In this document: in pieces, positions 13,181-26,224 of the stretch | Numbering within the stretch: the stretch's first letter is position 1 | How the letters are laid out: every line of letters starts with the position of its first letter | Assembly: GCA_024449915.1 (NCBI GenBank) | Contig: JAMZAV010002182.1 | Location: forward strand, 1 to 64,000 | Source of the DNA: Sweltsa coloradensis | Lineage: Eukaryota > Arthropoda > Insecta > Plecoptera > Chloroperlidae | Length of the DNA: 64,000 nucleotides | Reading direction: 5' to 3' | Position numbers and translations under genes: made by a program | Notes under the pieces: model-generated | Database searches by the model: none | What the model was told of the DNA's origin: nothing | Seen by the model: only the letters and a program-made list of their open reading frames with translations

Positions 13181-13600
13181 CCCTGATCCCCTTCATGCCA
13201 CTCGTAACGTAACGCGTACACTTACAGTTGTTTGGAATAGAGTTGTAATCCGTTGAGTTAAACAAGGGGCAGGGATATATGGGAGGAGGAGAAAACATGG
13301 CTCCCACTTGGAATTACTGTAATTGAACTGAAATGTATATTGGATGTCGGTAGCGTAACGAAATGAACGGTAAGAGTGCTTGTAAGCTTACAGAAGCTTT
13401 AACGAACATTTTAGTGGCATTGATTTAAATTTGAGTTTGTCAAGGAGAATACCTACGTGTATGTTAAATAATTAATTGAGTTTGAATTGTGGATGTTTTC
13501 ATTAGTGTTTTAAACTCAATAAATGATGATCAAGTGCTGGGTTCAAAAGTTTAACTTAAAAACGTTTTTATTAAGAGAATCAAACAATTATGGTAGCAAA
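13181..13600. other. No recognisable feature
   Basis: No repeat or coding signal recognised. Confidence 0.4.
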
Positions 13601-13785
13601 TTGTGATTACTTTTCATTCCGGCCGGCCGTGCGTGACACGCCTCACGGGAAAAACCGAACATGACCACAGACTGACATGCAAGTTTCTTGTTGAGATTGT
13701 CCTTCACCATAGATGTAATGTACAACATTGGATGACCCTAAGGGCCAGGGTGGGACGAGCACCACATATTACAAATAAAAATTGA
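13601..13785 (+). repeat. Interspersed repeat R-A, 5' fragment
   Basis: ACTTTTCATTCCGGCCGGCC, GTGACACGCCTCACG and AAAACCGAACATGACC match the R-A order; lacks the CCCGGCACCTCCACCAA end. Confidence 0.55.
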
Positions 13786-15234
13786 TATATATCATTACGT
13801 TAATCATTTTTTTTATTTAGATAAGATTTCATTTAGAAAAGTAATCTGAAAGTAGCACGATAATAATGGCGGGAAAAAGAGCCATTAAGTCACAATAATA
13901 ACGAATCGACCAATAAGGTCAATGCCAAACAGTGATACTTAACTGTGTAATCTAGAAGGCGGGATAGTTTATTCATTGATCCAAAGACATGAAACAGCTT
14001 TGCGCATTGGTCAACAAAGCTCTAGGTCTAAACCCAAATCTTGACGTCACGTGCTGTTTGCGCGGAAAATAAAAACTATAAACTTCGTGCCTCAATAGAA
14101 TTTAAAATATTTACTTTAAATTGTTTTTAATTGAAGTAATGGTATTTTTAAGTGTTTTTCTATCCATTTCTTACACCCACGTCAATATTTGGACTAAGTA
14201 AACATTCCGTATTGTGAATAACGGTTTTTCTCTCTATTTTGAGAAATTTTATACCCATTCTTATTTCACGAAATAATGTCAGGTATGAATATTTTCTGCA
14301 AGCGTAAACGAATGTGAGTGTTAATTAAAGGCTACATTGTAAGTCTGCATGTGCAATTGCATCTAGGCTACGTGTGTGATAATATAACCTATGCTGGTAT
14401 TAGACGATCATAAAGTGCACGAGAATCAACAGACTGTAAAAATAACAGCTGATTGCGCTTTCAATTATTTTCAAATTATCCTTCAACCTTGTCGACGAGC
14501 AGAACTAGAAATGTTATTGGAGCGTGATAATAAAGAAGTTCGGTAAAGTGTGTTAAATCAGGTTCGTTTTCTACACGAATAACTTTTAGATTGCAGGAAT
14601 GGATCAACTTTTGCTCTAGGGGTTTAATCATTTTTTTAAGTGATGTCAAATGTGATAGTCAAGTACGTTAGAAGGGAACTAAATACATTGATTTATAAAT
14701 ATATTGCAGGTGGCCTGGAACTGTAACTAAACTAGAGGTAGAAAACAAGTAAGGGTAGTAACCAAAAGCTAGACAGATTGGTAGATAAACGTTTTTATTA
14801 TCCAGGCGCGACTAAGATCAATTATAGGCCTTTTCTTCAATACAACCTTTACTAAATACATTTTTACAGATTTATTTATTTACAAGAAGATATTTGATGA
14901 TGTTAAACTTACATATTTATAGTTAGTATACTACATACATTTTACACAATCATACTCTCATTCATACCATTGTTATTAAGTGAGTTTCATACAGAAGTAA
15001 GGATCAAGCAATAACATTTTTGAGTTTAAACATTTGGTGCATTTTGTTATTTGTTAGCTTTCCCATGGCATTTTGTGAAATATAATCCTTGAATTTTAGT
15101 CCTGAGAATATTACAACTATTGATATGGTTTCCCCTGATGTTTGTAGGTAGCGCATTCCAAGATCTAATTGCGAGGGAGCAAAGCTACTTAATCAACAGA
15201 TCGTCAAAAAGAATACATAAATATAATTCACCGT
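13786..15234. other. No recognisable feature
   Basis: AT-rich sequence with no feature seen. Confidence 0.4.
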
Positions 15235-15415
15235 GAGTGGAAATTTTTGGTGGAGGTGCCGGGTCATGAATTTTCAAATCTTGAAAGGCAACACCAACCA
15301 GAAAACGCTGTCAATTAGACTTCGTGTTTGGTTTTTATCGTGAGATGTGACACTCGCACGGAAGACGGAGAGAAAGTTATGCTGATATGGGAGCATCGCT
15401 CCCTAATAATCATCG
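15235..15415 (-). repeat. Interspersed repeat R-A, inverted copy
   Basis: Contains the reverse complement of CCCGGCACCTCCACCAA at about 15249-15266 and, further right, the inverted GTGAGACGTGAC-type words, ending next to a family G element. Confidence 0.6.
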
Positions 15416-15419
15416 CACA

Positions 15420-16050
15420 TTAAAGGGGTATTCACCCGATAAATTAAAAAAAATCATTCACGCTAACTAGTAAAGAATTAAGTAAGTAACAGAAAAATTA
15501 TTGGGTCCTCCATGACCCGAAAAAAATTGATAAACTTGGTATTTTTCGAGCTAGGTCCCATCGGCAAAACTCTCCCATAAGAAATAACATGGTGACGATC
15601 TTTATGCCCCGTGACCTTGGTGGATTTTGATCCAAAAACATTTTGGCCATTAATGACGTACTCTACAGCCTTTTTTGTAAATTCTCTTTTTTTGTTTTGT
15701 AATTTGGGCAAGTGGTTCGGTCAAAATATGCTAATTACCAAGGTGGGGTGTGATGTTGGAATATATATTTTTACGTGTTTGAGAGAATTGAATGTGTGAA
15801 CACTTTCAAGACACGATGTTATAAAGGGGCATATTAGATTAGTACGATGCTCTAGTATCTATGTGGAACAAAAAAGAAGCAGGTTAAAAGCCGATTAAGG
15901 AAATTTTACAAAACACCAATTTTCGCAAATTTCTGGATCCAAAAAATTGAAAAGTACGTGTTTTGTCACAGAAACAAGATATAATTTTTGAAGCGGTCAT
16001 TTGGTGTAGTAGGCCTACACATGACAGTTAAAAGGCTCACGTATGTTTCA
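15420..16050. mobile_element. TTAA-flanked family G element, copy 1
   Basis: Begins TTAAAGGGGTATT and is collinear over about 600 bp with 58669-59315 (shared words include TTTATGCCCCGTGACCTTGG and TCTAGTATCTATGTG). The right end is diverged and its terminal inverted repeat is not recognisable here. Non-coding, non-autonomous. Confidence 0.8.
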
Positions 16051-19000
16051 AACTGCATGTAGATAATATAGAAGTTCTGAAAGTATCTAAGTAAAAATGC
16101 ATTCGGAGTTATTGTGGATTAAAAGATTAATTCATTACGAGTATTTTATAAATTTTTTCCTCCTTGAAATAATGAAGAAAACATCGTTATAATTGCCTGA
16201 CTAATAAATTAGATGGTGCAAAACTTAAAACCTATACCACCATCTGAAAAACAAATTAACTTTGATTACTTGACACCAACCTCATTATACCAAAACACTT
16301 TAAGCAATTATTTCCACCAAAGTTAATAACTAATCAAGACTTAAAAGACTAAAAGGTTTCTCCTCCCCATGCTCGATCGTCTCAGAAACCTTCGTCTGGT
16401 TCTTAACATAAACCACTATGGACATAAATTTAAACCGACTCAAAATTCTTTTCTAGGAAAGTAGAAAAAATCTTATATTAAAACGAAAGAGAACTAAGTT
16501 GGGATGTCACCTGTCAGGGTACATTAAGAGGCCACTTCTCGGTGAAGAAAAATTCACCAATTACGAAATGGAAGACCAATGCTGAAAGGTCTTACTTAAT
16601 TAAGTTTCTTGCCTACTCAAATATATATATATGCCCACTAGCATTATAAATCAATATTTATTTCGAAATACGTAATAATATTTTATTGAAATTAAAGCTT
16701 TATTTGTATAAAACATTTTGATAATCCTGTATTGTATCCATATAATTTTTTATATACATTATATTATTAAGCATTTTCACATTCCATATAAAATAAAATA
16801 AAACTTTACTTCCACCCCTCAACACCTCCTTAATCTCCCCTCACTTCACAAACCAAAATTGCAGTAATGTTAATCAACCGGCTGATTCGGATTAAAAACT
16901 CTTCACTTATTTGAACAAACTGTGAAAGTCCCACACAGAACGCTCATAGTCTGTCTTATTGATATAGAAAGTGATGATTGTCATATAGAAATCGTTTCTT
17001 TTTTTTATCTCACTACAATTCAGATACCCGAAAAAAATCACAATTTCTTACTCAAGGTTATAAAAACAAGACTTAAGTTGTCATTTAGTGATCGAGGTTA
17101 CATTTATAAATATGTGGACGAGAATGGATCGGCCGTTCCTACAGAAACCTCTGTGAGGGGGTGGGGGGGGGGTGAAAGAATCGTTGTTTTTCCCCTAACC
17201 ATAAATAAAACTTATACGTTGTTTTTCCGGCCACTCTGAGCTAATGACTTTTTTGTGTTAAACCTTTCCCAAAATATCTCCTTTAAAAACCCGGCGGGGT
17301 CAGTAATAGAATGCCATGTGATTAGATCGGTAAAGCAGTGAACTGTAAATAAGTAGTCGGCAGCTAAACTACAATTACCCCCGAACGAAGCTCGTAAATC
17401 TGTGGAGCAAGAGGAGTGGGAGTTAACCGTGCGAGTAAACATTAGACGACTTTTATAGGCTTTAAATATTCTTTTGGGATTTGGAAAGTAGCTCTTTAAC
17501 AACTCAAGAATGTACGAGTGAAAGAAGTTTTAAAAGCGAGAGGGGTTTGAGAAGCGATTGTAGTAAAAGGTGAATGGAATACGTCTGGGTATGTGTGTGT
17601 AGGCGGGGACTTTGAGCCGTCTAAGCATGGAAGAACTCAATACATATGGTATAAAGTTGTTCCGAACCTGCCTAACTGAGGTTGCGGGGGAATTACGGCC
17701 AACCAGCGAGCTTCTTACTTAAATAGCGATCTATGTTTAGGCAGTATTCGCGCGTTGGCTTTGAAAAGCATAGGTTTGGAAAGCATTTATATAAAATATC
17801 TACTATAAAAATCAGTACTTTATCTGAAAAGGCAGATCCTACACAATTTTTATTTGTATTATCATTTGTGTACTTATTTATTGTATTTATATTATATTTT
17901 GTTTGAGGAATTTAATTTTGTTTTAAAAATTTTAAATCCTTCAGGCCATAAACATTTTATCGACTACTGGTAAAGCACACATCGATGTAATTTTAAGCAT
18001 TGATGTGTGGAACTGGAATGATCGCATTCGAGACGAAGGCGATTCTAGATAAAGTGTTAGAATACCGAACACAAAGAAACAAGCGTCACCAAGCCTGATA
18101 TTTCCATACACCTCCGCACTTCAAATGAAGTTCGACTATGCTAGTAGAGAGTTTTACAGTCGGATCGGATCGGGTAGAGAATAGACGGCCGTCATAATCC
18201 TGTTTGTTAAAAGTGATAATGAATTCTTCCTGACAAGAATATAACATAGTTTTCTCCCAAATAATTATTTGTACAGCTAAAAATTAAATTTTCAGGACCG
18301 GAACCTCCACCAAAACGGTATTTAAATCATAGAAACCCCTCCCCCCACTTTTTTTGTAAATCGGGTACCACTTTTACACGATCCTAAATACCCAACGCAA
18401 CACGAGATTTCGGGCATCCGCACATCACACAAAAAAGAATAAACATGACTTTAATTAAAAATTAATCCAAATCAACGTTATTCAGAACTAGTTTAGTTAA
18501 ATCTTTTCGTCGTTTGAAAATAATTTTTTGTTATTATTTTCCAACAAACTTATCCGTAAATTCCGAGGATATTTTCGTTAGCAATGATGAAAATTCTTTG
18601 TCGTCTCCTCCTGTTTTGTCACTTCCTTTGCGCATGCTCGATCTCTGACGCGATCCTTGTTTTATCATCAGCTTCCCGTTTCTTTGCAAACCGTTCCACT
18701 CCGCTCACAGTGTTTTGTTGTTATCGCATCGCATCGCTTCTATTATATGAATACCTTATGAAAGAGGAGACATTTTAATTTAAACCTTAATTAAAAACGA
18801 AACTCGACTTTTGTTTGTCTTTGATGTCACGAAAAAAGTATTTTTTGCGATGTTTTGCAAAATTTTGTATTACACATTGATGCACGTTAAATTTAAAGAT
18901 TAGAGTTTTTTTTCCGTCAAAGTAAGATATCGGATAAATATCCAATCAAATGTAACGAGAGTATTGATATGAAAGAAGAAGTTTCCTTTTGATTGGAGAA

Positions 19001-19100
19001 AAATATTTTTATAAGCTGAGCAACTGGACAGAAAGTTGTTAAACCTGAAGAGACTTTCCTTTCGCATAAACGGATATAATATGTGCTAGAAAATAATAAA
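16051..19100. other. No recognisable gene (3 kb)
   Basis: Mostly AT-rich. A G tract lies at 17157-17173. Open frames at 16922-17239 (+), 17212-17502 (-) and 18584-18778 (+) have no domain and are not called. Confidence 0.45.
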
Positions 19101-19425
19101 AATACAGCCAAACCTTACACACTCAAAAGGAATGAGATCTAAAAAAAGGGCCAAGCTCATCTACCCTTCCACATAAACGTACAGTGTCCCATAACAGCAT
19201 CCTCGAAAAGCTTGGCAAATAGAATTTGCGATTATTAATTTAACGTAATAGTTTATCCAAGTTCTTTTTTTCTAATTAATTTAAATGAAATAACATGCAA
19301 ATTCTATTTGCCAAGCTTTTCGAGGATGCTGTTATGGGACACTGTACGTTTATGTGGAAGGGTAGATGAGCTTGGCCCTTTTTTTAGATCTCATTCCTTT
19401 TGAGTGTGTAAGGTTTGGCTGTATT
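19101..19425. mobile_element. Tc1/mariner-like MITE with identical 129-bp arms
   Basis: The arms 19101-19229 and 19297-19425 are exact reverse complements by base-by-base reading, separated by 67 bp. The ends read TA-CAGCCAAACC and GGTTTGGCTG-TA, consistent with a TA target duplication at 19103-19104 and 19422-19423 as in the Tc1/mariner superfamily. No transposase. Identical arms imply recent insertion or arm homogenisation. A transcript would form a long hairpin. Confidence 0.85.
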
Positions 19426-20689
19426 TCTACAAGTTTTTATTTATGTGTGTGATCTCATTACTTTTTCAAGTTCCATTACAAAATTATTTGTTAAAATATA
19501 ATATTTTTATCAAAGTTGATTTAAATTCTATGGTATTAGCAGTAACAATATAGGATGTAAAATATCTAGACCCGGATTCATGTACATCCTGGGTATAGGT
19601 GGTATAACCATGGTATAACGACGGTATAAGGACTGGACCCCAATTCTTGAGTTCGTGGGAGATGAGTTGAAAACGCAATTTGAAACGAAGTCGTTTTCGT
19701 TTTCGAAAGAATGGTATTCTTGAACGGTATCGTGGAAAACGTCATGGGTTGTGAGTGGAAAGCATTGATATTAAACCCCTATAGTAGGCTAGATTAGCAG
19801 TCTCCTATACCTCCGCACAGGCGCGAGCGTAGCAAATTGAAGACTCAACCGGCCCATTTCAAGATGGCGATTTGGTGTTTTAATTTATGCTTTTTTAATG
19901 CAATAAAGTATTTTACTGGATTGTTTGATATGGTTTTAGCTTGTGCAGCATGGTATTAAACAAAAGAAACAATACGAAGTGATTGCATAAGGGAATTTAG
20001 TAATCATTTGGTGTTAAAGGCTAGTATGCTTACCTGTCAACCTGGCGGCAATCTTGAGAACTATTTGGCCACAAATCGCTCCCATTTGATTAACATGTAA
20101 ACTGTCATTTTAAGATGGCTTCTAATTGTACCGGAAGTGGACCACCGACTGCTGGTCTAGCCAATTATATAGGATGTCTATGGTTGAAAGAGTATCACGA
20201 AATCCAAACACTTTAAAAAGATTTGCGTATAGCAAAGAGCTCGAAAAAGTTCTATATTTATTCTAGATGGCAGTGCCTTCATAAACGCGGGCCAATCGAA
20301 AGACGAGTTGTATGAAATGATTTGATTGTTGCAATTATGTAAACAAACAGATGAGCAAGCTCATATCAGAACAATGTTGTGCTGGCATAGGGTTGGCTAG
20401 GCTTGTCAAACATGTAATGTAAGTATGAATTTTACTAGTCCTATAGCCAAATGGAACTTTAGACCTACACTTTTGCATTATAAATAATTTTCCACATCTG
20501 GGCCTAGGCCAGGGACGGTTTCTGATTTGTTTTATGAGAGTATAATGACAACTTTCTCGTTTCACACAAAGAAGCAAAATTTAAAATGTCCGCCATTTGT
20601 TAACGTATCGCACTTTCCCGCTAACTCTGCTTATACCGTCAACAAGTGTCAAGTTACTATGGTTACTTGTGATTGTATGCCTAGTGTTT
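19426..20689. other. No recognisable gene
   Basis: Contains several AAGATGG words (about 19863, 20112) but no coding or repeat structure that I can define. Confidence 0.4.
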
Positions 20690-20766
20690 AAGGCTTATTT
20701 TAAAACCCTTATTTGGAAGCCTTCCAACAAACTTTTTCAACTTTTTTTTTCAAAAGAGACTATATT
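20690..20766 (+). repeat. Family H remnant, left of nested SINE
   Basis: AACTTTTTCAACTTTTTTTT followed by CAAAAG matches the middle of family H (34370-34400). The match resumes at 21198 after a family C SINE, so the SINE inserted into an older H copy. Confidence 0.7.
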
Positions 20767-21197
20767 TCTATAAATAAATAAATAAATAAATTTTATTTAG
20801 AGTCTGCCCACTCAGTTATATAACTGATTTTCAGTGGGGGACTTTAAATCAAAGCGACCAAGCCAACCCTGCAGGCCCCGACGCAATCGACGAGTGAGCG
20901 ATAACCAACCAAAGATCGATATTTTTAATAGGAAATATAGCAATCAGTGGTATGGACAGTGCGAACACCCGCAAATCAACGCCAGAATCAACAAGGACGA
21001 TTCAGAACAACTCTGAAATTTATTATGTGCTTCGTTGCTAGGACGGCTCCAAAGTCACCGTTTACAAACTCCTAAGACAAGAACTGATGGACTTAAGTCC
21101 AAATCAGAAGTTAAAAAACTTCTGACTTTAGCGGGAATCGAACCCGGACCTTCGCATTGGAAGCAGATACGCTAACAACAAGACCAACGAGCCACAC
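20767..21197 (-). mobile_element. SINE family C (tRNA head, AAAT tail)
   Basis: About 430 bp on the - strand. The head at the right end contains GGCTCGTTGGTCTTGTTG and CCGGGTTCGATTCCCGC (A- and B-box-like); the left end is a run of AAAT units, the 3' tail. The internal block ACTGATTTTCAGTGGGGG and CGACGAGTGAGCG recurs in the copy at 32083. No coding capacity; it would be mobilised by a LINE in trans. Confidence 0.85.
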
Positions 21198-21265
21198 AAA
21201 CCTTAATGTCCATGTAAAATATGAACATTGTAGTCCCACCCGTCTGGTCAGAATCGCGGGCCGAC
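21198..21265 (+). repeat. Family H remnant, right of nested SINE
   Basis: AACCTTAATGTCCATGT, then TGTAGTCCCACCCGT and CTGGTCAGAATCG, continuing the H sequence interrupted at 20766. Confidence 0.75.
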
Positions 21266-21271
21266 GTATTA

Positions 21272-21335
21272 GATGTTAGCAGTAGCAGTAGCAGTAGCAG
21301 TAGCAGTAGCAGTAGCAGTAGCAGTAGCTAACATC
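21272..21335. repeat. Hexanucleotide AGCAGT array inside a short inverted repeat
   Basis: About seven to eight AGCAGT units bounded by GATGTTAGC (21272-21280) and its exact inverse GCTAACATC (21327-21335). Confidence 0.9.
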
Positions 21336-22595
<1,260 letters not shown>

Positions 22596-22599
22596 GTGA

Positions 22600-22695
22600 C
22601 ACTATGTTAGTAGGCTAAAGAGGGTACGGGCATGTCCATACACGACCCGTCCCGTCATGGGACATATGAACTACATAAAACATCTACTTCTTCTA
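22600..22695 (+). mobile_element. Element E 3' end
   Basis: TAGGCTAAAGAGGGTAC, GACCCGTCCCGTCATGGG and TACATAAAACATCTACTTCT match, in order and inverted, 35967-36060. Probably a LINE 3' terminus. Confidence 0.55.
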
Positions 22696-22749
22696 CTAGT
22701 TCAACTAGTTGGCACTGGTAGAGGGACCTCAGCAATGTCGTCCTGGCAC

Positions 22750-23291
22750 CACGGGCGTAGGAACGGGGGGGGGGATGGGGGGAAACTCCCCCACTTGTTG
22801 GCTTGACCCCCCCGGGGGAGTCAAGCAAGGTATTAGTGTCATTTGCTAACTTATAGCTTGTTGGGTGATTTTTAGGAGTTTTACTACAGTCGGGCTTGCA
22901 AACAAAAAGGAAGGTTTTTGTTAACATTTTTTAGAAAAATTCAGTAAGAGACGTGATATGCGAGACTATAGACTAGCCATCTGATTTTAGACTAATATTA
23001 ATTATATTTTGTGTGTAGTGATTTTACTCCCAAGCAGACCGTCGACCGATTTCAGTCAGGTAATCAATCTTCAATGCAATATTAGCTTCAAAATGTAACC
23101 CTTATTCATAATTAAATTTGCCTGAAAACGTGTTTCAGGCCACCTATCAAGGGCACCTTAAAAAAAATCTCGCTTACGGCGAAAAAGCCTCCGGCGGCTA
23201 GGGCTTTGCCCCAGACCCCGGTTTGCCCACCCAACCTCGTAGACAACTTTAGTGTGATCCCCCCACTAAAAAAATAGTTCCTACGCCACTG
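22750..23291. mobile_element. hAT-like MITE with 8-bp target duplication
   Basis: The ends are CACGGGCGTAGGAAC (left) and GTTCCTACGCCACTG (right), inverted copies of a CAGTGGCGTAGGAAC-type terminus common in hAT elements. Flanks CCTGGCAC (22742-22749) and CCTGGTAC (23292-23299) match at 7 of 8 positions, the duplication length of hAT transposases. The 542-bp interior is non-coding and includes a C7-G5 palindrome (22807-22818) and a CCTCCGGCGGC block. Confidence 0.85.
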
Positions 23292-23299
23292 CCTGGTAC

Positions 23300-23880
23300 T
23301 AAGAACACTAAATTTACCAAAATTGATAAAATAGCGATGAAAAACGGTTTCAGAAGATCAACACCACGAATTTCATTTAAAAAAGTCAAACTTTGAGTAA
23401 TATGACACAAAAGCGTGTGAAGGAATTTGATACTCCTAAACATTGCCATAGCATTTGGATTGAAGTGTGGTGAATTTAAACATTATATACCTACATCGTG
23501 CGTCTGTTTTAACATTTAGGGAATGGTCTAGGGGCTCGAAGCCTCTCCCCTGGTATTCTTTAGTGCCTGGTGCGAAGCACCTATAACTAAAAGTCATATG
23601 TGTGCCAGAGTTGGGCGATGGACAGCGTCCTTGCGCTGCATGGTGGTTGGTGACAGGTACCGTTGATTTCGGTAAAATACCGTCGGAGCTCGGGAATGGC
23701 AACAAACCATGAACACATTCGAGTCGCAACTCTTAATAATTCTTTAGTTTAAATAATAAACGTTATTCTTGACTTTTAAAATGTTTATATAATATGTTAA
23801 ATGAAATGTCACAACAACATGAGCAAATACGTTCAAGGTCAATCTATCAAGATCAATCAACATGAGGTGACGATTTGTAT
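23300..23880. other. No recognisable gene
   Basis: A 97-codon open frame on the - strand (23436-23729) has more balanced composition than its surroundings but no recognisable family; not called as a gene. Confidence 0.35.
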
Positions 23881-23883
23881 TGC

Positions 23884-24249
23884 TTAACGTTTCATTATAA
23901 TGCACTTAGGCTATTCGAGACGATGAGTGGTGATAAATGAGAATGAAGTATGAACAGAAGGGAGAAGGGGAAACCCAGTACCGGCACGTAGCCTACTTCT
24001 TCCGAAATGTACCAAGGGGCCAACAGCTTTACGTCCGATCCGAAAGGACTGTGTAACCTTGACAGTCATATAGGCTGCCGAGCAGACGTCGAGGAGAGCG
24101 AAGCCGTTACACTAGCTCTCGAACCCTCCATCTGCTCTAACCAGCGGTGTACGTGCGTCTCAGGGCAGAACTGACCACGCCCGAGGTTGCTTATCTTCGG
24201 TGTTGGAGTGGGAACCGGCTAAGCGACCGCGGCTAAACCGCTGGCTATC
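23884..24249 (-). mobile_element. 5S rRNA-derived SINE, inverted copy
   Basis: Read on the - strand: a head with TTCCCACTCCAACACCGAAG, then GGGCGTGGTCAG, as in the 5S-like copy at 46983; middle with GGTTCGAGAGCTAG and a TTTCGGATCGGACGT block; tail with CACCACTCATCGTCTCGAAT and AATC-type repeats toward 23815. The part after the GTCAG box is deleted relative to the + copy. Confidence 0.8.
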
Positions 24250-25027
24250 AATCAACATGTAAAGGAAATAAGTAAGTGTCGATTGTGTGTAAATTGTCAA
24301 CGTTGTCGTGCCCACTTGGCCTTGGCGAGCGCAAGTTAACATGGTACAGTGTATACCGGTATTATTCAAAGATGTGATGGCTGCGTATTTTTCCTCTCAA
24401 AAGACGTATGCGTGAGTAAAGAGGTTCCCCTCAACAATCTCATCAGACCGACAGCCCCTTCTCAATATTCAATATACGTTGTGATTTTCATAACAGGTTG
24501 TAGCTTTCTCCTTTATCAAATTTCCATTCCGTCATATATTTCCAGATGGGACCTGTCAATCAAATATGTAGACAGTGTTCTTTTAAACTGAGAGGAAATA
24601 TCAACATGAAGAGTTGAATCTGTTGTTTAGCTAGAACAATAAGCGGTTAGGAGGACTAAGAAGCTGTTTTAGGCTTCAGTCTCCTTGGGTCACATGTGTA
24701 TCAAACTTACCTTGCTTTAAATTGATATGCAAATCCTTCTGAATAAGCACATTTACCTCAAAAAAATTGTCTAACATGTTTATGCTTTAAGTTCTTAGAT
24801 TGTTCAAAACCATCATAACTCGTCAGTCTTTTATTATTTATTTACAAAATGTTTTAAAATTGCTGAAATAGGCAAACTTGTCTACACTATTAACAATCAC
24901 GACAAGTTTTACGCATATTTTGCTAGTCTTCAGCAAGTTTAGAGTACTGCCAATCTTAAACTGACTCCTAAGAAAATAAACGTACTGTAAGAGAATAAGC
25001 AACAGAAGTTGGCCAGTGTATATTTAG
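24250..25027. other. Presumed intron upstream of the first neuroligin exon
   Basis: No exon candidate or repeat recognised. The 80-codon open frame at 24349-24591 has no domain. Confidence 0.45.
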
Positions 25028-25191
25028 CGGGTACGCGGTCGAGACAGGAAGCTTGATCAAGTACCCAGTGATGGTCTTCATCCACGGCGAGTCCTACGAG
25101 TGGAACTCGGGCAACCCGTACGACGGGAGTGTCCTCGCCAGCTACGGCGGGGTCGTTGTCGTCACCATCAACTACAGGCTGGGGATACTGG
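25028..25191 (+). CDS. Nlg: Neuroligin internal exon (ectodomain, oxyanion-loop region)
   Basis: Internal exon of a neuroligin, a single-pass postsynaptic adhesion protein whose extracellular part is a catalytically inactive cholinesterase-like domain that binds neurexins. Read in frame it gives [18 protein letters not shown], then [13 protein letters not shown] and [18 protein letters not shown] stands where active esterases have the HGGG-type oxyanion loop, and the NYRLG(I/V)LGF core is typical of the family. The exon ends ATACTGG followed by GTGAGT (donor at 25192), leaving a phase-1 codon completed by GG of the exon at 58085. The acceptor is less certain: I chose the AG at 25026-25027 because T-rich sequence precedes it and GC-rich coding sequence starts there; an AG at 25046-25047 is also in frame with the domain. 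GC content is clearly above the surrounding intron. The paralogue (insects have several) cannot be named. Family identification is strong, the 5' boundary moderate. Confidence 0.92.
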
Positions 25192-25394
25192 GTGAGTTCA
25201 TGCGGACAAACTTTCAGATTCAATCATTTCTACTCATTCTATATCGATAAACAAACTTTTCTGTTTTTCGCTTTTTTATTTTATGTTATTTGTGAAAAGA
25301 CAAGATTTAGTTAAATTACTTATCGATTTTACACCTAACCATCAAAACAATAAATAATAAAATAATTTTCAAGGTTTTTACGCAAAAGCTCGTT

Positions 25395-25470
25395 TTAAGG
25401 GCTCGGTTCGATCCCCAGTCGGGTCAGATTTTTACGACAATTGATATCAATCAATCAATGTGTAAACGAT
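25395..25470 (+). mobile_element. SINE family K fragment (T-arm plus AATC tail)
   Basis: GGTTCGATCCCCAGTCGGG, then TTTTTACGACAATTG and ATCAATCAATCAATG. A second copy with the same order is at 29950. Only the T-arm half of the tRNA-like head remains. Confidence 0.6.
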
Positions 25471-25539
25471 GTTATTAACAACACATTGACAATGTGAAAA
25501 ACTTTATACTAAAAACGATACCAATAGTTGGATGCTGGT

Positions 25540-25580
25540 GGCGAGTGGGGTCGAACCTGCGACTCCCGAATTTAAATGTT
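25540..25580 (-). repeat. Inverted tRNA-like T-arm
   Basis: GAGTGGGGTCGAACCTGCGACTC is an inverted B-box/T-arm; isolated relic. Confidence 0.35.
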
Positions 25581-25610
25581 AAATTTTAACTGTAGGAATT
25601 AGACCTGTTG

Positions 25611-25836
25611 TTATAGGGTGTCATATACCCCTCTTCAGGTGAACTAGGTATGTTGCGGATAGGACAATTGTGAATAGATGACCGAGGGATCTTAGGACTC
25701 AATCCCTTGCATTCGCATTAACGACGAAAATCACGGAAAAAAAACTTCAGTCAGGATTGCCGGTCTCGACGGGATTCGAACCCGGGACCTCCCAAATTGG
25801 AGTCGAGCTCTTAGCGCCCGAGCCAACACTGTCGGT
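25611..25836 (-). mobile_element. SINE family A, near full length
   Basis: Inverted copy of the family A order: tail TTATAGGGTG, CCCCTCTTCAGGTGAACTAG, body GGACTCAATCCCTTGCATTC and CTTCAGTCAGGATTGCCGG, head GACGGGATTCGAACCCGGG and GCCAACACTGTCGG. Lies 0.4 kb into the large intron, opposite to the gene. Confidence 0.88.
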
Positions 25837-26224
25837 GACTTCCGAATGATGGTCTAGCACCTCACACGTGATAATACCACGTGAACTGATGTAGTCAGAC
25901 CCTAACGTGTTTGATCCCCGTATCAATCTAATGAGGACCCGGGAGATGGGACGCATTTCATCTCTGCCACCTCAAATTAGTAATTTATTGTTGGTCGGTC
26001 TTGACCCGGAAACAGTCACGGCTCCTCTCTATGCAATGCCAATTAGTGACGGAGGTTTCCGCCAGGATGCGCTCAGGGGTTCGCTGCTGATCTGGGGCGA
26101 ATCAGTCAGGGATCACCTCACACGGAGCTAACACACGAACAGATATGTTCTTGAGCTTTTTATTATTTGTATTGATAATGTAATATAGAATTAATTCCCA
26201 CCATTATTCTATTTTTTTATTTTC
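25837..26224. other. Unclassified GC-balanced segment
   Basis: A 74-codon open frame on + (25907-26131) sits in a locally GC-richer stretch between a SINE and a family D repeat. I do not recognise the protein; it may be part of an unclassified repeat. Confidence 0.3.

Noticed and set aside
25053..25250. Reading the first exon as an independent ORF that starts at an internal ATG
   Set aside because: The frame is an internal exon: it lacks the neuroligin N-terminus, ends at a GTGAGT donor and joins the exon at 58085.
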